Notes under the pieces: generated by a model
What the model was told of the DNA's origin: nothing
The model's input: the letters and a program-made list of their open reading frames with translations, nothing else
Database searches by the model: none
Source: Myxococcota bacterium
Lineage (GTDB): Bacteria; Myxococcota; Polyangia; GCA-2747355; JAKLHH01
Length of the DNA stretch: 9,017 nucleotides
Assembly (NCBI GenBank): GCA_022710245.1
Contig: JAKLHH010000234.1
Location: forward strand, 1 to 9,017
Reading direction: 5' to 3'
Shown: positions 1 through 5,908 of the stretch, in pieces
Layout: every line of letters begins with the position of its first letter
Numbering within the stretch: position 1 is the first letter of the stretch
Position numbers and translations under genes: made by a program

Positions 1-864
1 CTCGACCCGCTGCAGGCGTACGTCAACCAGGCGCGCGTCTACCCCCTGCTCAAGCCGGAGGAGGAGCACGAGCTCGCGGTGCGCTACCGCGAGACGGGCG
101 ACCTCGCCGCCGCGCGCAAGCTGGTCACCTCGAACCTGCGGCTGGTGGTCAAGATCGCGCACGAGTACCGCAAGGCCTACCGCAACCTCCTCGACCTGGT
201 GCAGGAGGGGAACATCGGGCTGATGCACGCGGTGCGCAAGTTCGACCCCTACCGCGGCGTCCGGCTCTCGTCCTACGCGGCCTGGTGGATCCGCGCCTAC
301 ATCCTGAAGTTCATCCTGAACAACTGGCGGCTGGTGAAGATCGGCACGACCCAGGCGCAGCGCAAGCTCTTCTTCAACCTGCGCAAGGAGATGGACCGGC
401 TGGAGGCGATGGGGGTCGAGTCGCCGGGGCCCAAGCTCCTGGCCGAGCGGCTCGAGGTGCCCGAGGAGGAGGTGCGCAACATGCAGCGCCGCCTCGCGGG
501 CTCCGACCTCTCGCTCGACGCGCCGGTGCGCGGGGAGGAGGAGGGCGGGGCGAGCCGGCTGGAGTTCGTCACCGATCGCGCGACCGCTCCCGACCGCGCC
601 GTGGAGAACCAGGAGTTCTCCGCGCTGCTGCGCGAGAAGCTGGGCGCCTTCGGCGAGACGCTCCGCGGGCGCGACCAGGAGATCTTCGAGCTCCGCACCA
701 TGGCCGACGAGCCCCTGACGCTGCAGGAGATCGGCGACCGCTTCGGGATCACCCGCGAGCGGGCGCGCCAGATCGAGCGGCGGATGATGGACCGGCTGCG
801 CGACTTCCTGCGCGCCGAGCTCGGCGAGGCGGTGGACGTGGCGCTGCTCGGCCTCGGAGAGTGA
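1..864 (+). CDS. rpoH: RNA polymerase sigma-32 (heat-shock) factor, 5'-truncated by the window
   Basis: This is an alternative sigma factor of the RpoH type, which directs RNA polymerase to heat-shock or stress promoters. The frame is open from base 1, so the N-terminus lies outside the window; 287 residues are visible. The visible start ([17 protein letters not shown], then PEEE) matches sigma region 1.2. Region 2 follows, with [31 protein letters not shown] and [12 protein letters not shown]. The diagnostic RpoH box QRKLFFNLR is at visible residues 120-128 (bases 358-384) and separates this protein from RpoD/RpoS. Region 4.2 has a helix-turn-helix, [21 protein letters not shown], at about visible residues 239-259. 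A GTG at 79 is internal to region 1.2 and is not the start. The length fits an ordinary RpoH lacking only a short N-terminal piece. The stop is 2 nt upstream of the chosen start of rsmI. Myxobacteria often carry several RpoH-like factors, so the exact regulon cannot be told. Confidence 0.93.
   Translation, partial: LDPLQAYVNQARVYPLLKPEEEHELAVRYRETGDLAAARKLVTSNLRLVVKIAHEYRKAYRNLLDLVQEGNIGLMHAVRKFDPYRGVRLSSYAAWWIRAYILKFILNNWRLVKIGTTQAQRKLFFNLRKEMDRLEAMGVESPGPKLLAERLEVPEEEVRNMQRRLAGSDLSLDAPVRGEEEGGASRLEFVTDRATAPDRAVENQEFSALLREKLGAFGETLRGRDQEIFELRTMADEPLTLQEIGDRFGITRERARQIERRMMDRLRDFLRAELGEAVDVALLGLGE
856..860 (+). promoter_or_regulatory. Ribosome-binding site of rsmI
   Basis: GGAGA lies inside the last codons of the sigma-factor gene. 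It is 6 nt before the GTG at 867, which is ideal spacing, but directly abuts the alternative GTG at 861, which is too close. This is why 867 was chosen as the start of rsmI. The placement implies that ribosomes finishing rpoH can re-initiate on rsmI. Confidence 0.5.
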
Positions 865-866
865 GC

Positions 867-1874
867 GTGCGCGGCGGTGACGACGAGCGCGAGCACCTGC
901 TCGAGCAAGCCGAGGCGCTCGAGGACGAGGTGCTCGACGACGAGGCGCTTGAGGACGAGGCGCTCGACGACGAGACGCTCGAGGACGAGGCGGCGGGCGG
1001 GCCCGAGGCTGTGGCGCGAGCGCGCGGCCGGCAAGCCCCGGTCCGCAAGGGCTGCCTCTACGTGGTGGGCACACCGATCGGCAACCTCGAGGACCTCACG
1101 CTGCGCGCCGCGCGGGTGCTGCGCGAGGTCGATCTGATCGCCGCCGAGGACACCCGCACCACCCGCGTGCTGCTCGCCCACCTCGGCATCGCCACGCCGA
1201 TGGTGAGCTACTACAAGGACGTGGAGGCGCGGCGGACGCCGGCCCTGCTCGCCGAGCTGCAGGCGGGCAAGGCGGTCGCGCTCGTCTCGGACGCGGGCAT
1301 GCCGGGCGTCTCCGACCCGGGCGGGCGGCTGCTGGCGAGCTGCCTCGAGGCGGGGCTCGAGGTCGACGTCATCCCCGGGCCGAGCGCCGCGCTCACCGCG
1401 CTGCTCCTCTCCGGGCTGCCGGGCGAGCGCTTCACCTTCGTCGGCTTCCTGCCTCGCGGGGGCGCCGAGCGCGGCCGCCTCCTCGAGGAGCTCGCCGCCG
1501 AGCCAGGCACGCTGATCCTCTTCGAGTCGCCCCGCCGCGTCGGGCGCACGCTGGCGGACCTCCTGCAGGCGCTCGGGGAGCGGCCGGCCGCGGTCGCGCG
1601 CGAGCTCACCAAGCTCCACCAGGAGGTCGCGCGCGGGACGCTCTCGGAGCTCGCCGCGCGCTACGCGGAGAGCCCGCCGCGCGGGGAGGTGACGCTGGTC
1701 ATCGGCGGCCGCCCCGCGGCCCAGGAGCTCTCGCCCGAGGCGCTCGAGGCCGAGGTGCGGGGCCGCCTCGAGCGCGGGGAGTCCGCGCGCGACATCGCGC
1801 ACGCGCTGGCCGAGCACGGGCGGCGGCGCGTCTACCAGCTCGCGCTGCAGCTACGCGCCAGCCTCGGGGGGTGA
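867..1874 (+). CDS. rsmI: 16S rRNA (cytidine-1402-2'-O)-methyltransferase RsmI with acidic N-terminal extension
   Basis: RsmI uses S-adenosylmethionine to 2'-O-methylate C1402 of 16S rRNA in the ribosomal P site, tuning decoding. It is a cytoplasmic, SIRT-independent tetrapyrrole-methylase-fold enzyme. Family motifs appear in order: GTPIGNLEDLTLRA (residues 68-81), AAEDTRTTRVLL, SDAGMPGVSDPG (141-152, the SAM-binding loop region), IPGPSAALTALLLSGLP, FVGFLPR, FESPRR, RELTKLHQEVARGTL and GEVTLVIGG. The protein has 335 residues against roughly 280-290 for usual RsmI. The excess is an N-terminal extension of about 60 residues containing five acidic pentapeptides, (A/V/T)L(E/D)DE. The start at GTG 867 rests on a well-spaced GGAGA. 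GTG 861 overlaps the rpoH stop, and GTG 1011 would give a normal-length RsmI without the acidic part. The same frame is open upstream to about 285, but that stretch is the shadow of rpoH. The enzyme assignment is firm; the start is less so. Confidence 0.93.
   Translation: MRGGDDEREHLLEQAEALEDEVLDDEALEDEALDDETLEDEAAGGPEAVARARGRQAPVRKGCLYVVGTPIGNLEDLTLRAARVLREVDLIAAEDTRTTRVLLAHLGIATPMVSYYKDVEARRTPALLAELQAGKAVALVSDAGMPGVSDPGGRLLASCLEAGLEVDVIPGPSAALTALLLSGLPGERFTFVGFLPRGGAERGRLLEELAAEPGTLILFESPRRVGRTLADLLQALGERPAAVARELTKLHQEVARGTLSELAARYAESPPRGEVTLVIGGRPAAQELSPEALEAEVRGRLERGESARDIAHALAEHGRRRVYQLALQLRASLGG
915..989 (+). repeat. In-frame 15/30-bp tandem repeat encoding acidic pentapeptides in RsmI
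   Basis: Five consecutive 15-bp units encode ALEDE, VLDDE, ALEDE, ALDDE and TLEDE. They pair into a 30-bp higher-order unit: copy 1 is 915-944 and copy 2 is 945-974, differing by only two bases (T/C at 931/961 and C/T at 920/950), with a half copy at 975-989. The unit length is a multiple of three, so gain or loss of copies would keep the reading frame. Confidence 0.85.
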
Positions 1875-1919
1875 CCGCGCGCCGGCCTCCGCGGCTGACC
1901 GCGCGCCACCCTCCGTGGT
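1872..1919 (+). repeat. 24-bp tandem repeat, two copies, each able to fold into a small hairpin
   Basis: Copy 1 (1872-1895) and copy 2 (1896-1919) agree at 20 of 24 positions. Both start TGACCGCGCGCC. The TGA of copy 1 is the rsmI stop codon. Each copy can form a short stem with a 10-nt loop: CCGCG 1875-1879 with CGCGG 1890-1894, and ACCGCG 1898-1903 with CGTGGT 1914-1919 (one G-U pair). The C-to-T change in the second copy keeps the stem through that G-U pair. There is no T-run after either stem, so a standard intrinsic terminator is not supported. Confidence 0.7.
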
Positions 1920-1947
1920 TGACACAAGCAGGCGGATCTCCGATCAT
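1919..1947 (+). promoter_or_regulatory. Candidate sigma-70-type promoter of the FHA/pel-like operon
   Basis: TTGACA at 1919-1924 is a perfect -35 hexamer. After a 17-bp spacer comes GATCAT at 1942-1947, matching four of six bases of TATAAT. This patch, with CGATCATTTCG, is clearly less G+C-rich than its surroundings. A start of transcription near 1954 would leave a leader of about 30 nt before the GTG at 1983. It is the only convincing promoter in the window and sits where a new transcription unit is expected. It is predicted by eye only. Confidence 0.5.
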
Positions 1948-1970
1948 TTCGCGGTCGAGTCCACACCCGA

Positions 1971-1975
1971 AAGGA
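1971..1975 (+). promoter_or_regulatory. Ribosome-binding site of the FHA-GAF gene
   Basis: AAGGA, within CCGAAAGGACC, lies 7 nt before the GTG at 1983 and fixes that codon as the start. No better-placed start codon in the same frame is available nearby. Confidence 0.65.
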
Positions 1976-1982
1976 CCGCCGC

Positions 1983-3626
1983 GTGACGCAACCCCCGCGA
2001 GGCAAGGATCGGGACGAGACCGTCCGCAGCATCCCTGCGCTCGATGGCGTGCCGCCGCCGCCGTCCGGTCCGCTCGGGGTGGAGAACCGGCTCCCCTTCG
2101 GCAGCGGCGCGGAGCTCCTCTGCCAGACCATCCCCGAGATCGGCGCGATCCCGCTCGCCGATCGCAAGGGCCGGCGCGTGGTGCGGCTGATCTCGGCGAC
2201 GCAGGAGACCGATCTCACCATCGAGCTGCAGCCGGGCGTGAACAAGATCGGCCGGCAGCGGAACGGCAACCACATCGTGCTGGTGAGCGGCGAGGTCTCG
2301 CGCTTTCACGCCGAGGTCGAGGTGCGCGAGGACGCCATCCTGATCCGCGACCTCGGCAGCTCGAACGGCACCTTCATCAACGGTGAGCGCGTCGAGCAGG
2401 GCCGGCTGGAGTCGGGCGATCGCGTCTCCTTCTCCAACCAGTTCAACTTCCAGCTGCAGGTCGAGATGGCGATGGAGACGCCGGACGCGGTGACGATGCC
2501 GACCGGCGGCCCCGAGCCGATGCCGGTGGCGCCGCCGCCCGCTCCGGTCGAGGGCGAGCCGGAGGTCCCCACCTCCCTCGAGGAGCGCCGCCGGGCGCTC
2601 GAGCAGCCCGCGCCGAGAGCCTCGCGCCCCACCGGGCGCGGCCTCGGTGGTCCGGCGCCGTCGGAGCCGCCGCGGGGGGCGCGACCGCTGCCCGCAGCGG
2701 GTCCGGCCGCCACCCCGCTGTCCGCCGCCACGCCGCCGGCCGCGTCGTCGCCTTCGCCCGCCGCCACGCCCTCCCCGAAGCGCACCGCGCCGGGCGCGCT
2801 GGTGGATCCCGCGAGCTCCGGCGCGCGCGCGCGGCTCTCCGACCGCGCGCTGCGCCCGACGGTACCGCCGGTCGCGACCGCGCCGGCCGCGGCGAGCCCG
2901 CCCGCGCTCTCGCCGGCGCTGGGGCCCGCGCCCGCCAGGGCGGCCGCGCCGTCCCCGGCCAGCCCGCCGCTGCCGCCCGGCGCCACCGGTCCCGTGGCTG
3001 CCTCGCCGTCGCTGCCGACGGCGCCGATGGCCCAGCCGCAGGTCCGACAGGGCGCGGAGCCGCTGACCCCGAAGGACTCGCTCCTCGACCCCATCGGCCC
3101 GCCGCTCCGGGACGCCAACCCGGCGGAGCTCGTGGTGCTCGAGCGCGAGCGGCGGCAGCTCGCGGTGCTCTACCAGGTGAGCAAGCGCTGCATGTCGGCG
3201 GAGAACCTGGCCGAGCTGGACCGCCTGCTGATCAACGTGCTCGAGCGGATCGTCTCCTTCGAGCGCGGCTTCATCACCTACCAGCTCCCGAACGGCGACT
3301 GGAAGCTGGTGATGTCGCCCAAGGGCGATCGCTGGGATCGCACCATGGTGCGCGGGCTGCTGCAGACCGCGCTCCGCGGCAAGGCGCCGGTGGTGGTGCG
3401 CACCAGCGCCACGGACGACGCGCTCGGCAGCCCCGGGCCGGGCAAGAGCGACGCGCGCCTGCTCTTGCCGTTGCGCTCGCGCTCGGCTCCGGTCGGCGCT
3501 ATCTTTCTCATCTCCGGTCGACTCGACTCCTTCGACGATCAGACCGTGGACTTCCTGGCGCTGTTCGCCGACATCGCGGCGCTCGCGGTGGCGAGCTGCT
3601 CTCGACTGGAGGGCCGGCGGTCCTGA
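1983..3626 (+). CDS. FHA domain - Pro/Ala linker - GAF domain signalling protein
   Basis: This is a cytoplasmic signalling protein of 547 residues with no signal peptide or membrane segment. The FHA domain (about 78-160) has the phosphothreonine-binding signature residues: GR at 90-91, SRFHA at 106-110 and SSNGTFING at 126-134. FHA domains bind phosphothreonine peptides made by Ser/Thr kinases. Residues about 165-380 are a low-complexity linker dominated by Pro and Ala. A predicted helix (AELVVLERERRQLAVLYQVSKR, about 381-402) leads into a GAF-like domain (about 400-540), with FERGFITY, the core strands RLLLPLRSRSAPVGAIFLI and a final helix LFADIAALAV. GAF domains sense small ligands or mediate dimers. 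No kinase, HTH, AAA+ or GGDEF output domain is present, so the protein probably acts by binding partners. It starts at GTG with a good ribosome-binding site behind a candidate promoter, and ends 47 nt before the PelA-like gene. The domain calls are firm; a role in controlling the polysaccharide locus is inference from position. Confidence 0.88.
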   Translation: MTQPPRGKDRDETVRSIPALDGVPPPPSGPLGVENRLPFGSGAELLCQTIPEIGAIPLADRKGRRVVRLISATQETDLTIELQPGVNKIGRQRNGNHIVLVSGEVSRFHAEVEVREDAILIRDLGSSNGTFINGERVEQGRLESGDRVSFSNQFNFQLQVEMAMETPDAVTMPTGGPEPMPVAPPPAPVEGEPEVPTSLEERRRALEQPAPRASRPTGRGLGGPAPSEPPRGARPLPAAGPAATPLSAATPPAASSPSPAATPSPKRTAPGALVDPASSGARARLSDRALRPTVPPVATAPAAASPPALSPALGPAPARAAAPSPASPPLPPGATGPVAASPSLPTAPMAQPQVRQGAEPLTPKDSLLDPIGPPLRDANPAELVVLERERRQLAVLYQVSKRCMSAENLAELDRLLINVLERIVSFERGFITYQLPNGDWKLVMSPKGDRWDRTMVRGLLQTALRGKAPVVVRTSATDDALGSPGPGKSDARLLLPLRSRSAPVGAIFLISGRLDSFDDQTVDFLALFADIAALAVASCSRLEGRRS

Positions 3627-3673
3627 CCCGCCGGGCGATGCACGCTGGACCACGAGCCGGGGGCGGTTGAACG

Positions 3674-5908
3674 ATGGGCTGGACGCGCAGGATCTGGCAG
3701 CTCGTGGGAGGGCTCGCGCTCGTCGCGGCGGTGATCGCCTCGCTCGCCGTGCGCCGGGAGCAGCGGCACGAGCAGGTCACCAGGCAGCAGTCGGCGCAGC
3801 GGGCGCGCGCGCAGGCGGGCCGGGCCGCGCTGCGGCCGCTCGACCCCGCGGTGCGCGCCGGTGCGCTCCCCGGTGAGCTCACGCGCCGCGTCCTCGGGCT
3901 CTACAACGGCGACGAGCCCGAGGTCGACGCCGAGTCGAACCTCGTCCACCTGCGCGCCGAGCTGATCCTCAACCACCTCGGCCTCCTCGTCGACGTCCGT
4001 GACGTGAACCAGCCGCTGCCGGGCGAGCAGGAGATGTCGCGCTACCTCGGCGTGGTGACCTGGTTCGGCACCCAGACGATGAAGGACCCGCGCGGCTACC
4101 TGAAGTGGCTGGCGGCGCAGGCGCGCGCCGGGCGCAAGGTGGTGATCCTCGACGGGCTCGGCGCGACGCAGGATCGCAAGGGGCAGCGCACCACCGACGC
4201 TGAGCAGGCGGCGGCGCTGGAGGCGATCGGGATCCGCTTCCTCGGTCACTTCACCAACGACCCCTCGCACGTCGCGGTGGAGAGCAAGGACTCCGCGATG
4301 GTGGAGTTCGAGCGCAAGCTGCCTGTCCGCCTCGAGCACTACGAGCAGTTCCAGCTCATCGACCCGGCGGGCAAGAGCTACCTGAAGCTGCGGCGCACCG
4401 ACCGCGAGGACAGCGCGAGCGACGTGGTCGCGGTGACCCCGAAGGGCGGCTTCGTCGCGCCCTCCTACGTGATGCAGGAGCTCCGCTTCGGCGCCAACTT
4501 CGTGATGGTCTGGCGCATCAACCCGTTTCGCTTCTTCGCCGAGGCGCTCGGGGTGACGGCGACGCCGCGCCCCGACTTCACCACCCTCGGAGGCGCGCGG
4601 ATCTTCTACAGCCACATCGACGGCGACGGCTTTCCCTCCATCACCGAGCTCGACTACAAGAGCATGTGCGGCGACTTCACCCGCACCCAGATCCTCGAGG
4701 CCTACGACCTGCCGGTGACGGTCTCGCTGGTGGTCGCGGAGATCAAGCCGCCGCCGCGTGGTCTCGGCAACGCCGAGCGGGTCGCCGCCGCGCGCAAGAT
4801 CGCCGCGCTGCCGAACGTGGAGATGGGCTGCCACGGGCTCGCGCACCCGATGGACTGGCGCGCGCGCCAGCACGCGATCTGCTCCTACGAGCTCCCGGGG
4901 TACCGGATGCACCCCGAGGACGAGATCCTCTTCGCCAGCCGCTGGATCCGTGACGTCATCAACCCGCCCGGCAAGCCCACGCGGGTGATGCTGTGGACCG
5001 GCTGGTGCAATCCGTCGGAGGACATGGTCGCGCTGGCGGACGACGAGGGGCTCTACAACCTCAACGGCGGCGACCCCGTGATGAACGGCGAGTACCCCTC
5101 CTACATGCACCTGGCCCCGCCGGTCCACCAGGTCGGCAAGCGGCGGCAGTACTTCACCAGCGGCCCCAACGAGTACATCCTCACCGAGGAGTGGCACCCG
5201 CCCTACCACCGCTGGCGCAACATGATCGACATGTTCGCCCGCACCGAGGCGCCGTACCGCATCGTACCGATGAACATCTACTACCACTTCTACGTGGTGG
5301 AGAAGCCGGCGGCGCTCGCGGCCATGCGCGACATCATGGACTGGGTGCTGAGGCAGCAGCCGGCGCCGCTCTTCGTCAGCGAGTACATCGACGTCGTGCG
5401 CGACTTCGAGGACCTGCGGGTGGCGCGGGTCGAGGCCGGCTCCGACGAGGCCTGGCGCGTGCGCAACAGCGGCTACTGCCGCACGGTGCGCTTCGACCGC
5501 TTCGACCGCCACGTGGACCTGGAGCGCTCGCGCGGCGTGATCGGCTACCGGCTGCTGCCCGCGCAGCAGGCGCTCTTCGTCCACCTCGACGACAGCCACG
5601 ACCACACCATCGTGCTCTCGCCGAAGCTCCCGGCGCAGCCGCACATCCGGCGGGCGACCAGCTACGTCGATCAGCTCCAGCTCGGCCAGGACCGGGTCAC
5701 CTTCGTCACCCGCGGGATCGGGCGCAAGTACATCACCGTGGCCAACCTGCGGCCCGACGCGCGCTACCGCGTGGAGGCGGTGAACGAGGACGGCAAGCGG
5801 GACGTGGAGGTGCTCTGGACCTACGGCAACGGCTCGCTGGAGTGGGACGCTGACCTCAACGGACGGGAGATCAAGGTGACCATCACGCGGGAGGGCTCCG
5901 GTGGCTGA
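3674..5908 (+). CDS. pelA: PelA-like membrane-anchored polysaccharide deacetylase
   Basis: The protein has 744 residues. A basic N-terminus plus hydrophobic segment at about 7-26 (IWQLVGGLALVAAVIASLAV) gives an inner-membrane anchor or uncleaved signal, so the rest is periplasmic. Residues about 70-300 resemble the flavodoxin/Rossmann-like middle part of PelA (YLGVVTWFGTQTM, AGRKVVILDGLGA). The deacetylase domain starts near 308: HIDGDGF (314-320) is the PelA-type form of the Asp-Asp metal/catalytic motif, and CHGLAH (386-391) supplies the HxxxH metal ligands. WTGWCNPSED (441-450) and YNLNGGDP (461-468) are further family-like stretches. Residues about 585-744 look like a beta-rich C-terminal domain, as in PelA. 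The glycoside hydrolase domain at the N-terminus of Pseudomonas PelA is absent, as in deacetylase-only PelA variants. Its likely job is partial N-deacetylation of a GalNAc/GlcNAc-type exopolysaccharide. An in-frame TGA at 3668 makes ATG 3674 the first possible start; the ribosome-binding site is a weak G-rich run. The deacetylase fold is confident; Pel as the actual polymer is less so. Confidence 0.8.
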   Translation: MGWTRRIWQLVGGLALVAAVIASLAVRREQRHEQVTRQQSAQRARAQAGRAALRPLDPAVRAGALPGELTRRVLGLYNGDEPEVDAESNLVHLRAELILNHLGLLVDVRDVNQPLPGEQEMSRYLGVVTWFGTQTMKDPRGYLKWLAAQARAGRKVVILDGLGATQDRKGQRTTDAEQAAALEAIGIRFLGHFTNDPSHVAVESKDSAMVEFERKLPVRLEHYEQFQLIDPAGKSYLKLRRTDREDSASDVVAVTPKGGFVAPSYVMQELRFGANFVMVWRINPFRFFAEALGVTATPRPDFTTLGGARIFYSHIDGDGFPSITELDYKSMCGDFTRTQILEAYDLPVTVSLVVAEIKPPPRGLGNAERVAAARKIAALPNVEMGCHGLAHPMDWRARQHAICSYELPGYRMHPEDEILFASRWIRDVINPPGKPTRVMLWTGWCNPSEDMVALADDEGLYNLNGGDPVMNGEYPSYMHLAPPVHQVGKRRQYFTSGPNEYILTEEWHPPYHRWRNMIDMFARTEAPYRIVPMNIYYHFYVVEKPAALAAMRDIMDWVLRQQPAPLFVSEYIDVVRDFEDLRVARVEAGSDEAWRVRNSGYCRTVRFDRFDRHVDLERSRGVIGYRLLPAQQALFVHLDDSHDHTIVLSPKLPAQPHIRRATSYVDQLQLGQDRVTFVTRGIGRKYITVANLRPDARYRVEAVNEDGKRDVEVLWTYGNGSLEWDADLNGREIKVTITREGSGG
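5889..5894 (+). promoter_or_regulatory. Ribosome-binding site deciding a GTG start inside the preceding gene
   Basis: GGGAGG lies within the last codons of the deacetylase gene, 6 nt before the GTG at 5901. It supports an 8-nt overlap between the two coding regions and hence translational coupling. Confidence 0.6.

Noticed and set aside
285..866. Upstream extension of the rsmI reading frame, making a 529-residue protein
   Set aside because: The added part is Arg/Gly/Ala-rich nonsense lying over the conserved sigma-32 regions in another frame.
915..989. CRISPR-like array
   Set aside because: The repeat units are directly adjacent with no spacers and are in frame within rsmI.
1875..1919. Rho-independent terminator after rsmI
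   Set aside because: Short stems are possible but loops are large and there is no run of T after them, so only a repeat is reported.
1944..3653. 569-codon minus-strand open frame opposite the FHA-GAF gene
   Set aside because: Arg/Gly-rich with no domain, and it mirrors the Pro/Ala linker. The + strand frame has intact FHA and GAF signatures.
3627..3673. Separate promoter for the PelA-like gene
   Set aside because: The 47-nt gap is G+C-rich with no -35/-10-like pair, so read-through from the FHA-GAF gene is more likely.
3539..5644. 701-codon open frame on the minus strand opposite the deacetylase gene
   Set aside because: Its translation is a low-complexity mix of Arg, Leu, Val, Asp and His with no recognisable domain. 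It is the usual antisense shadow of a high-G+C gene whose + strand product has clear motifs.
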